From positions 1,921,582 through 1,985,581 of the forward strand of contig CM030941.1 in the NCBI GenBank assembly GCA_018136815.1: a DNA stretch of 64,000 bases. The letters are read 5' to 3'. The DNA is from Isochrysis galbana (taxonomy: Eukaryota > Haptophyta > Isochrysidales > Isochrysidaceae). Each line of letters opens with the position of its first letter. The stretch's first letter is position 1. A program made the translations under genes and the position numbers. Shown in pieces: positions 20,575 through 31,100 of the stretch. The notes beneath the pieces were generated by a model, which was given only the letters and a program-made list of their open reading frames with translations, was not told the DNA's origin and did not search any database.

Positions 20575-21273
20575 CTAGAGTAGAATACAAGTCGGCCTAA
20601 CAAATAATAACCGATATCCCCCCGAGGCACTACTATTTGTGTCTGGAGTTTTGTAGTAGAAGTGGCTCATAGTCCCCATGTGCCTTGGTGTACGCTTAAT
20701 TAGGTGTTTTCCGATCTCGTCCCCTCCTTGCGTCGCTAAGACCATGCTACATCTAGCCCTCGTCTCGCTACTCGGTATGGGTATGGGCCTGCCCACGGCT
20801 GTCCCACGCGCTCTATTCGAACATGGTACCCCCGACCTTCCCCTAGGGGGGTCTCGTGTGTGCTGTCCTTGGTCTGGGGGTGTTGCTGTGGCTTGTTGTG
20901 GTGCGTATCTGTTGTAGTGTGAGGTTTGTGCCCATAAGGGCCACCCGGTCTCGGGCCGCGCCGCCGAGGCGGCGCGGCCGTCACCAGGGTGAGTGAGGCC
21001 TCTGCCATGAGGCATGCCCAATGGATCTCTGTTGATTCGTGTCAGGTGTGTGCTGGTTGTGACCTGCAGCCTGTGGTGCTCCATGGGGGGGGCCAGCATG
21101 GCTGCTGGAGGTGGTGTGGCCGGGGCCACTGGCCGTGTGGCGCGACGAGGATCGCGCTCACCTGCTCGGCCTCCGCGGGAGGAGGAGGTCGCTTCGCCTG
21201 CGATTGCTCCATGGGCACAGGAAGGGCGCCCGCGGTGGGGCGCCCGAAGGAGAGAGGGGGCGCGTCGGCGCGC
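20575..21273 (-). repeat. Leader-hairpin repeat interrupted by the Ty3 insertion (distal part)
   Basis: On the minus strand, bases from 21273 continue the repeat whose first bases and hairpin leader lie at 45265-45297. Across the insertion the sequence encodes an N-terminus beginning MERA, as at 62179. Both copies then reach EQ followed by a GTGAGC splice-donor-like site (about 21148 here, 62296 there). A 12-bp hairpin (ggccgcgccgcc) lies at 20954-20979. Towards 20575 another minus frame (KRTPRHMGTMSHFYY) is open to a stop at 20575; I do not recognise it. Confidence 0.5.
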
Positions 21274-22596
21274 TGTCGCATTCATCCTAGATGATGCGAT
21301 TTCCAGGCTCTTGTTTCCAGGTCCTTCGCCGTGCGGCCACACGGTGAAGCTCAGGTACATCTAGGTTGGTAGGGTTCGTCCCTAGCGATCTAGAATTCGG
21401 GTTCTCGTTTCGTTCCTTCTAGCCTGTTTGTCAGGTCTAGATTCCAGGTTTCCTCCTTTCGGGTAATCTTGACCCAAAGGAGCCAGGTCGCCTGTCACTC
21501 GCTGCGCGCTTGTCTCAGGCTCTCAGGTTACCTTGTGAAGGCTTGTTTAGCTTCTTGCAAGGCTTGTCGTTTCTTGTTGGGTTCCGGTTCTTTCTTGGGA
21601 CCTGCTCACTTTCGTTGTCGTCCAGGCCTGTTCTTCGTAGGTTCTGCTTGGCCTGGTTAGGGTTTCGTTGCCTTCCCGCGTTCGGCGTTTGGCGTTGGCG
21701 TTCGGAAATTTCCTCTCACATTCCCTAGGTCCGCTACCCTTGGCTTGTAGGTCCTTGCTTCTTTCTTCTCGGTCAAGGTTTTGGCGAGCAAGTCGGTTGC
21801 TCTATCCGCTCGAGATTTGAGGTTTAATTTGCTATCTCCCCTTGGAGACCGGTGTAGGTTCGCTTCCTAGGTGAGGGAATCTTTCCCCTTGATGCAAGTT
21901 ACATGCAAGCCCTTGGCCCCTTTGGTGTTTCTTCCCCTTGGTTGCTACTCAGGGTTGTTCGTTAGAAGCGTCTAGAAGGTTCACGCTCAACGGCAAGATT
22001 TATTCGGTCGTGAAGATATCTCGTCGCGATCTGTATCCAAAGTGATCGCCGTGGTCGCGCGACACGACGCTCCCCTTCGGACTCTCCGCTACGTGGGAAG
22101 TTACAACGGAGACACGCTCCGGCCGTCGCTGCGGAGTCTCTCTCTCTCTCGCTCTCTCTCTCCGTCTCTCGCGACGTGTTTGAGTTATCGGTGATTTGGG
22201 GTCGCGGTTGCTTGATAATTTGCTTGGTTTGGGTGAATGATTCCGGTGTGTTCGTGGGTCGGTGTATCCTGTTGTTCTCAGCTCCGTTGTCCGTCGTTGT
22301 TCGCTGCGTCGCTGCACTCAAGCAGCCTAGGCTCCCTCCCTGAGGGAAGAGTTCTTTGTAGGTCTAACAATCTCTTAAAACCCAACACACTAGGGCCGCT
22401 AGGAGCGCCTCGCCGCCCCACAGCCCTTCGTTCGCCGTTCGTTCCCCGTCCAGACACCCAAATGGGGTTGCCCGACCCAGTCCAGAATTTCATTCACCCG
22501 ACTCCCGGTGGGGAGGAGGGCCAAAGCGCCGCGCTAGCCGCCGGTGCTGCTCGCGACGGAGTGGCTCAGAGCCCTCCGGCTCCGCTCGACTCGACA
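21274..22596 (+). repeat. 5' LTR
   Basis: Matches 43942-45264 base for base as far as compared. Termini are TGTCG...CGACA. A CT-rich stretch lies at 22139-22170. Identity with the 3' copy stops exactly after CGACA. The first 45 codons of the gag frame (ATG 22462) lie inside it. No TGG-type tRNA primer site follows at 22597. Confidence 0.8.
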
Positions 22597-25179
22597 AGCA
22601 CGAAATCGAAGCTTGCGTCCTCGGCCGCAGAGGAGGAACCCCTCAGGGAACCTTCTCTGCCCGCTGCAGCTTTTGCTCCCGTGGGATGTCCGAGTGATCC
22701 CACGGCTTCTGAGGCTACACCAATGGCACCCATCACCCCGGCTGCTATCTCCACGACTGGCTCCGATCAGCTCGTGGCGGATGGCGAGGATTTGTCCGCT
22801 TCCTTCGGCACCCACCGGGTGCAATCACAGCGGGCCATGGTGGAGCATGACCCTCTCCCGCATGAGGCCAACTTCAGCGTCGCTGAGTTGGCCAATGAGG
22901 TGGAGGAGGGTCCCCTCCCTCTGATTCAGTTTGACCCCCCTCCTCACCTTCGAGATGATGAGTCTGAGGTCGGTGAAGGGGAGGGGATCAGCTTCCGAAG
23001 CCCCGCTTACCGGGACTATGCCCCGCCGTCATCAAAAGGGGTCTTTGATCAAGAGATCACCCCGATCGAGACGGCCGCGGCGCGTCAGGATGCGGAAATG
23101 GCAAGGCTTCAAGCGCAGACCAACACCCTAAAAGGGGCTGTGGAGCGCCTACAGTCATCCCTTGCCGCGGCAGAGGCGAGGGAGGGGCTTCTCCGGGATC
23201 AAGTTGAAGCAGGGTTCAAAGCCCTGACTCAGCTACTCCAAGCCCGCCAAGAGCCCACTTCAAGTCCGTCCATGGATCGGACCGAGGCGGCTGCGGATTC
23301 TGCTAGGCCGGCTCAGAAGGAACCATCCATGGACGAGCCTCCTGCCCTAGACCAAAAGGGCCACGCCTCTCCGGCTACTAGGGTTCCACGGTCGGCGTAC
23401 CCGACCTCCAAATCGGAATCCCGCCGCCAGGATCAGAGCCCTTACCGGGGCCCGACCCCGGTGGTGCCGTTCCGCCACCCTCGCGACCCCTGCCTTGCGG
23501 TGGGGATGGATGAGCGAGAGGCAGTTGTAAGCGAGTGGAAAAATCTCCTCGCCCTGCCCTCACGCGATCTGGCCGCCCTTTACCGCGACTCCGACGAGCA
23601 TGAGCTCATCCACACCATTTTGAAGAGCAACCTCTCCCTGGCGGGCAACGTTTGGCATTGCCGAATTTTCATGGAGGAGGACCACTTGCTCAAATGGGTG
23701 CGTAGCCGCTTCTCAGCCGAGCAAACCCTTCACCATCAGGTCAGGATGGGCAAAGAGCTTTCGGAGCTCCGCTTCCCAAAGGCCCTCGCCTCCGATAACG
23801 TTCAAACCGCGGCGACAGCCTGGAACGAATTTCGGCTAACTCTCATCAAGCCGTTGGAGCGGGCACTAGCGCTCGGCTGCGATCATCGCGAAATATTTAC
23901 CTCCCTCCTCGCGGCAGCCGGAGCCAATTCCAGCGGCAATTCTCGCATCTTCGCCTTCCTCCTCGATCTAGTGGAGGACCGCGCCCTCGCTCTCAATCCT
24001 GTCCTCGCTGCTGACGTCCTTCTTCGCAAATGCGACGGGACCTTCGCAAACGGGGCCGATGGTTTCGCGAAAGACTCGGCGTCGATGGAGTGGGACCGCA
24101 TGAGGGAGCGCGAGGCCGGCGCTGATCTATGTGAGCTCAGCAAGAATTTGGTTCGCGCCTACATCCGCAAGCTTGGCGATTCCGCGGTTGACTCCACCAA
24201 CGTGTGGGATCATCCAAACATGGCCCATGAGATCAACCAGAGGTTCGAAGAAATCATCCGGAACGATAAGGTTGATCCTCAGCGCGGCGTCGACAATGCG
24301 ATTAAATTTGCGGAGGTGCTCGCGGAGACTCGTTTCCGCGTAGAGAACCACGAGCTAGGTCGGTCGGCGCTCTCGTGCGTCAACCTCTGCCAACGGTACC
24401 TCAGCCCTTACGAGCAGGCCCGGGTGAAGCGTCATCAATCCCGGACCTCGACGAAGCAAACCGCGGCTAGCGTACGCACTAAGGCCTCAGGCGAGGCAAA
24501 GAACGAGACATCCTCGTCCCAGAAGACCGCTTCGACCACGGACATGGTCGCCGCCGTGCAGGCAGCCGTCCAAGCCACCGTGGCTGAAGTTCTTCGCGGA
24601 CAGGGACACTCGCCTGCTTCGAAGCCTGATTATCGGGCTGCTGCACCGCCGGCAAGTTACCACTCCAACTCACCGTTGCCGGCTATACTAACCGATCCAC
24701 CCGGTCGAAAGGGAGGCTCGTCTCGGCCGCCCAGCCGTCGCTGCGATCCGCCGGCGAACGGCCAAGGGCTACCGCCTGACCTGGGCGTATCCCGGTGGAC
24801 GCCCGAGCTTTGGAATCGGGCCCGAGCCCGCTTCTGGGCCGTAGCAGGCTATGCCAAGCACCCAAGGGTCTCGGCGGCGCTAGCAAAGTGCCGACCGGCC
24901 GATAATTCAATGGAAACTCCACGGACGGACGATATCAATAGGGGAATCACCGAATGGACGAACGAAAACGGCTGTGCCTTCTGCGCTTTCCGACCTCACG
25001 CTCCTCCTGGCACTCCAGCCAGCGAAGCCTGGAAATATGGCACGGGAGACGGTGCTCACAACCCCGTCATCTGTCAGCCATATATTCGCTTTCTGTGTGA
25101 GGCTGGCTGCGGAGAGTGTGGATCGGACGAGCACATTCATAAGCTTCTTCGCTCGATGGTCCGGGTTAAGCCTCAGTAG
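22462..25179 (+). CDS. gag of Ty3/gypsy element, unit A
   Basis: A 905-codon frame starting MGLPDPVQ inside the LTR. The frame is also open further upstream (ATG at 22237), but that part is LTR leader. The middle holds a capsid-like helical region (RSRFSAEQTLHHQVRMGKE and following), a coiled-coil-prone stretch precedes it (about residues 200-260), and the C-terminus is Cys-rich (CAFC, CGEC) rather than a classic CCHC knuckle. It ends in an amber codon that shares its frame with pol. Confidence 0.7.
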   Translation: MGLPDPVQNFIHPTPGGEEGQSAALAAGAARDGVAQSPPAPLDSTSTKSKLASSAAEEEPLREPSLPAAAFAPVGCPSDPTASEATPMAPITPAAISTTGSDQLVADGEDLSASFGTHRVQSQRAMVEHDPLPHEANFSVAELANEVEEGPLPLIQFDPPPHLRDDESEVGEGEGISFRSPAYRDYAPPSSKGVFDQEITPIETAAARQDAEMARLQAQTNTLKGAVERLQSSLAAAEAREGLLRDQVEAGFKALTQLLQARQEPTSSPSMDRTEAAADSARPAQKEPSMDEPPALDQKGHASPATRVPRSAYPTSKSESRRQDQSPYRGPTPVVPFRHPRDPCLAVGMDEREAVVSEWKNLLALPSRDLAALYRDSDEHELIHTILKSNLSLAGNVWHCRIFMEEDHLLKWVRSRFSAEQTLHHQVRMGKELSELRFPKALASDNVQTAATAWNEFRLTLIKPLERALALGCDHREIFTSLLAAAGANSSGNSRIFAFLLDLVEDRALALNPVLAADVLLRKCDGTFANGADGFAKDSASMEWDRMREREAGADLCELSKNLVRAYIRKLGDSAVDSTNVWDHPNMAHEINQRFEEIIRNDKVDPQRGVDNAIKFAEVLAETRFRVENHELGRSALSCVNLCQRYLSPYEQARVKRHQSRTSTKQTAASVRTKASGEAKNETSSSQKTASTTDMVAAVQAAVQATVAEVLRGQGHSPASKPDYRAAAPPASYHSNSPLPAILTDPPGRKGGSSRPPSRRCDPPANGQGLPPDLGVSRWTPELWNRARARFWAVAGYAKHPRVSAALAKCRPADNSMETPRTDDINRGITEWTNENGCAFCAFRPHAPPGTPASEAWKYGTGDGAHNPVICQPYIRFLCEAGCGECGSDEHIHKLLRSMVRVKPQ

Positions 25180-28100
25180 GGGTCCGGCGGGGTCCCCGTC
25201 CTTCAAACCCTGGCGGAGAACATCGCGGGCGGTGGGCCCGAACGCCACCACCACCATCCCGATCCGATCCCTACGCCGCTTGGGGAGAAGAGCTGTCAAC
25301 GCGGCGATTCTCCCCCTGTCTCTAGCTCTATTCAGTCCTCGACGGTGGGAGCCGCCTCGCCGGCTGAAGCCCCCGCCGAACGGCTATCTCGGAAGCCGGA
25401 GTCGACACTTGACCCGGGCTCCTGGAAACAGGTTTGCCCCGGAGATCGTCGCGACCCGACTCTCCGAAATTCGTGTACGTCTACAAGTTCTTCTATTACT
25501 TCGCACGCTATTAGGATGTTAGGGGCTGATTCTCGCACGCTGCCCCTCTTGGAGTCTGTTTCTACGGATACTATGCTGTCATCGGTTCCTTCTAACTCTC
25601 CTAGGTCTTTCGACGCATCTTCATCCCTGGATTCACCCCCCGACGGCCCTGCCCAAGGGGGTGGGCTAGGTAGATTCGACGCGTCTCCGGTCTCTTCGTT
25701 TCGTAAACGAACAGTTGTGAAGCCCTCGAGGGCTGTCGACTCGGTATCATCTTCTGCTCTAGGTTCTATGGATAGGTCCGACGTGGCCGCTGCCGCGTAC
25801 GAAAACGTTGTTGCTGCTTTACCTGTTTCTGCTCTTTCCCGGCGGGACCCCTCTGGAGACCTCTCTCCCAAGGGCCATAGCCGGAGCCGCTCTGCGGACG
25901 AATCGTCGTTGTCTACCGTAGGTTCTCGTGCTGTTGAGGCGGAGACTAGTGTCTCCTCTTCACCTCTCTCCCCGGTTCGTTATATTTCTCCGTCATCGTG
26001 TTCATTCTCTCGTCTCGAAGTTGCACCTGTTCTCGTTTCTGACCTGGTTCCCGACCCGGAAGGGTCGGCTTCCGGGGTCGATGAAGTTGAAGGTTCCAAG
26101 GGAGCTGCGGCTTTCCGCGCTCACGCCGTGGTCACTCCAGCCTCGGGAGACGCAGGGGCCGTCGATTACGATCCCACGTCGCGCACCACATGGACGCCGG
26201 CGTCTCCTCTTTCTCTCGGCTCTCCGGAGGATCCCCATTCCAGGGATCGCCCGCCGGGGCCAACCCCCTTCAGGTCTAGCCCACCGAAACTTGAGGGCGA
26301 CGACCCCCTCCCCCTGAATTCTACTGCCGAGGCCATCCACCGGATCGCCGTGGTTGGTTGTTCCTCGGCCGCCAAGTCTACTGAAGCTGCCCGCGCCCCT
26401 ACGCGCGAGCTTCAAATGTTAGCCGCCTCCCGTGCCCGGGCTAGCGGTTCCTCCGTCATCTTGCCCCGCCATCTCGCCGAAGCTGCTCTAGCCTTGCGGC
26501 GGCCGGACGCGAGCACTCATGCATCGCCCTCTGCCGTGTTGCCGACGCATTTTGACGAGCTTTGCGCTGAGTTGGCAGCGATCCACGACGCCGTGACGTT
26601 CGACGCGGCCGAGGGGATTCCTCCACCCCGCGTTCTAGTCGTCGGTGAAGCTAGCGGGGTCGTGTCTTCGATGTTCCTACTTGCCGGAGCGCACGTCGCG
26701 ACGTGCGATCTACGACCGTCGGAGATCGACTACATTCCCCACTTCTGCGGAGATGCTCTTCACATTCAAAATCTCGGTTGGGACCTCGTGGTCGCGCATC
26801 CGCCGTGCACGTATTTGTCGGCGGTGAGTTGCCAGTGGCTCGATCGGGAACCGGGACGTCGCCAGGCTCTCGAATCCGCCGCTAGAGTCTTCCTCGCCAT
26901 GGCAAGCGCCGACGCGCCTTTCGTTGCCGTCGAAAATCCTCGAATGCACGCGGAAGCCTCTGCCTTAGTCGGGGGGTTGCGACCGCGGCAGTTTGTGCAG
27001 CCGTGGCAGCACGGCACGGGCCATCAAAAGGCAACTGGCCTGTACCTGACGGCTTCACTCCCGCCCCTGCAGCCTTCGAAGATTGTCGAGGGACGTCTAT
27101 CCGCGATGGCGGATCTATCGCCGTCGCCTCACCGTGGCGCCCTTCGCAGCCGCACCTATGTGGGCATTGCCGGTGCAATGGCGGCCCAGTGGATGCCGGT
27201 CTTGCGCCGTTATGCGCGCAAAGCCAAGGCGTCGCGTTCGCTCAACTTCACGGTGGACTGGGCAATTTCCCAAGCAGCTGCCAGCTTGAGAGAACGCCCC
27301 TCGCTTTGTTCGACCGGCTTCGAACTGGCTGAGCCGAGGACGGCTCTAGCTCGCTTCATGGAGGGGAGAGGCGAAGCAGCTTCTAGCCCTCACCTCACGC
27401 CTCCCAGCGGTTCGCCAGTGTCTGATTCGGTTGTCGTGATCTCAGACGCGGGCCCCGTTGCCGATGCGTCTCGCCTGCTTCATCGGAAGGACTCGGAAAC
27501 CAACGCATCGCAAGACGGGACCGTGGCGGAAGTGGACTGCTTCACGCCGTGGGAGTGGCCCATGAAGGACCGCTCTACAACGCCAGGCCCTCCAAACACG
27601 GTGAAGAAGCGCCGCAGCAAGTGGCAGGTCTTCGACCGTGATGTAATTTCGGGGGTCCATCGGTGGCGGGATGTCACGCCTTCCATCGCCCAAGAAATCG
27701 CTGAGCAAGCGGCAGCTGCGGAGCCGTCGGAACCTTCCATCTTGTCTCGACTGGGCTCTCAAGGCATCAATGCACTATCTCCGAGCGCCTCCTTCACGGC
27801 TGGCGACGAAGGAGTGGCCGAACCGACCGGTTCGGTCGTAGCCGAAAGGCCACTTGAAAACGGGGATGTTGGGCTGGACTCGGGAGAAGATGATACGCCC
27901 GAGACTCCAGAACACCGGAGCATGCAGGCCCTCGAGACCAAGCCCTCCGACGCCGCCGACGGAGAAGGTACTCCACAGGCATTGTGTGGCGATGGGGCTG
28001 CCGCTAGGGGCCTCAGTGCGGCTGGTTTTTCCGAGTTGTCGAAGCTTCCGAAGACAGACTTGCAGAAGTCCCTGGAGAAGGAATGGTCACGCCAAATGGA

Positions 28101-31100
28101 TCAACCTCGGCATCCGACGGACCGTCGAGGGCTAGGCTATGATGGCGTGCCTAACCCCTCTAGTTCGGCAAAGGCATCCCCATACTCTTCAATACCATTC
28201 GTGCCGCAGACGGTAGCCGCCGCTATCGAGCGAGTGCCCCACGTCGATGAATCTTCTCCGTCCAGGCTAGCCTCCAATCCAACCACCCTGTCACCCGGAG
28301 CCGGAACCTCACTTCCGGTGGAATCTATCGCGGACACGCCGCCCCCGCTCTACCCTCGTCACTGCCTCTATGTCCGCGATCTCGTGGTCTGCCGTGCCGA
28401 TGGCGACCGCGCAGCTCAAGGGTTCGTTCTCCCGGACGTTGCCCTCACGGTGAACAGCACCCTGGCTGACACTGGAGCGGGCCCGTCAGTAATCACCACT
28501 GCCCTGCTTGATCGACTACCTGAAGACGCCTGCGTCGAACGCGTATCGGACGCTACCGTCCCCAACCTACATGGGCCGGACGGCCTTCCTCTCATCACTA
28601 GGGGCCGGGCTAGCCTCGTCTTCTCCTTGTCCGGTCGCCTCTTCCGTCATTCGTTCGCGGTCATCGAAGGAAACCCGATGCTTCTGCTCGGGAACGATTT
28701 TTTGGCCGCCCACTCCGCTACCATTTCTCTCGACGCCGCGAGCTCGGAGGGAAGCCTCCGCCTCCGTCCGGCCTCTGGCGATGCAGAAGACTCTTCAAGA
28801 GTCCTTTCCGAATGCGTAGTCAGAGTTTCCACGGCGCCGCCCCCAGTCGCGGACTCCGGCTTCGTCGGAGCTATCTCGATGTCACCCGGTCAACCGCTGA
28901 CTGTCGACTTTCTGGAGAGGTCGACGGCAACACGAGAGATCCCGGCTGGATCGGAGGGTGAGGCTGCTGCTGATGCTAGGCAGCCACTCTATACACCTCT
29001 CTTTGAGTCAGCCGACGAGTTTGCGGCCAAAGCTCCGGCGTCTACCTCGTCCGAATATCTTCTCTACACGGAGCAAGCGGTGACGATTCCTGCCTTCCAC
29101 CGCGCAACCATCTGGGTCAGGGTTCCGCTAGCTCTCCGAGATCATTCGGACTGCGCGATGCTAGTCGACCGCCTACCAAATCGCGAGGCTCTCGATTCGT
29201 CCCCTCTCGTAATGCCCACGGTGGTCACGCCCACGGACGATCACCGCATCGCGGTGACGATCGTCCACACCGGAGTCGATGCGCTGACCCTGCCGTCTCT
29301 GCATCCGATAGCTTCGCTCCAGGTGCGTTTCAAGTTGCACCGGGGCTGGACTCCGAATGGAAGCGAGGGGGATGGTGACCCTGTCACCGCGCTGAGCGAG
29401 GAGCAACGATCTCTACTCGACTCAGCCACCATCGATCCGGACCGGCTTCTTTCCGACGATCAACGAGAAGAAGTACGCCAACTCTTGGCCCGGCGCATCA
29501 AAGCTTTCGCGTTGCACCCGGGGGCTCCAAACCATACGCACGTTCTCGAGGTGGAGTTGCCACTCAACCCCGGCGCTGTTCCTCACCGGCATGCTCCGTC
29601 TAGAGTGGGCCGCGCAGGCGAGCTCATCATAGAAGAGGAGGTAGCCAAGATGGAAGCCGCCGGCATTATTCGCAAGTCAAATTCGGCTTGGGCTTCCCGA
29701 GTAGTCCTGGTCAGCAAGAAAGATGGCTCCGTTCGATTCTGCGTGGACTACCGCGACACTAACGCCAAGCTACGCGTCGAGGATAGCCCTCTACCCCTCA
29801 TTGTAGAGGCTATTGATAGGCTAGCGTCCGGCCAAGGGCCGCTCAGTTCTCTCTTTTTATGTACTCTCGATTTAGCCTCTGGTTTTTGGGGCATCCCGAT
29901 CAAAGAATCGCACAAACATATCACCGCTTTCACCACCCACCGCGGCAAATACGAGTTCAACTTTCTACCGTTCGGCATCCAATCAGGTCCCTCCTACATG
30001 TGCCGCTTGATGGACATCGTTCTCGGTGCGCTAGCGTGGGAGATCTGCATGCCTTACCTCGATGATGTAGGCATCTGGTCAACGGGCGTGGGTCCTTCCG
30101 AAGAGGCCAGGGCACAGGCTTCGTTCGAGCAAATGCTTCACCGGCTAGACCTAGTTCTCGAGCGGCTAGAGTGGGCCGGCCTGACCTGCAAGATGTCCAA
30201 GTGTGTCTTCTTTGCCACCTCTACGGAGTACCTCGGTCACGTTGTCTCGAGGGAAGGTCTCAAGATGGACCCGAAGAAGGTCGCAGCTGTCGCCGACATC
30301 GACCCGTCATCCATCAACTCCTTGGAAGCGGTTCGATCTTTCCTCGGCCTTTGCTCCTACTATCGTCGATTCATTCGCCAATTCGCCGCTAAGGCTGCTC
30401 CCCTCACTGCTCTCACGCGGAAGGGCTGCGACGTGGCAAAGGAGTCCCAGTCCGAGGAGTGTCGCCGAGCTATCCAAGAGCTCAAGACAGCGATCACTTC
30501 GGAGCCCGTCTTGACTCCACCCAGGGATGATCGGCCCTTCATCGTCAAGACCGATGGGGCTAGCAAGTTGGGTATCGCCGGCATCCTCTCGCAGCTAGGA
30601 GACGATAACCGTGAACGAGTCGTTGGGTACTACGCTCGCAGTCTCACCTCGGCCGAACGCCGCTGGACGGTGACCGAGATTGAGCTCTTGGCTGCCCTGG
30701 AATCAATCCGAAATTGGCGACCCTACCTTTGGGGGCGTCGGTTCAAGTTAGTCGTTGACCACTCTGCGCTGCGATGGCTGCATACCATGAAGGATCAAGT
30801 AGCCGGTGGGCCAGCCTCTCGGCTGACTCGGTGGGCTCTCAAGTTGGCTGAGTACCGGTTCGATGTCGAACATAAACCAGGAGCTGTTCATCAAGATGCT
30901 GACGGGCTGTCCCGGCTAGCATCCCTGGAGCCGGAACACGAAGACGAACCACTCGCCGGCCCAGCGTCGTTAGCGGTACGTGAGCCTGGCTCAGAGTCTC
31001 TAGCCGAGCATGAACGGTCTCATCCGGTGGCTGCCATCACGCGCTCCGTAGCTACGGCGCGAGGGCTTCAAGCTTTGGACCGATCTCGTCGTCGAGCCTC

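Noticed and set aside
20575-21360. 261-codon minus-strand frame as one protein
   Set aside because: Its start lies inside the Ty3 LTR and its first half is out of frame with the repeat's own MERA start; only the last part might be coding.
22237-22461. N-terminal extension of gag from an upstream ATG
   Set aside because: It lies well inside the LTR leader, is CT/Arg-poor and not capsid-like, and the ATG at 22462 has a better context. Frame openness alone is weak evidence.
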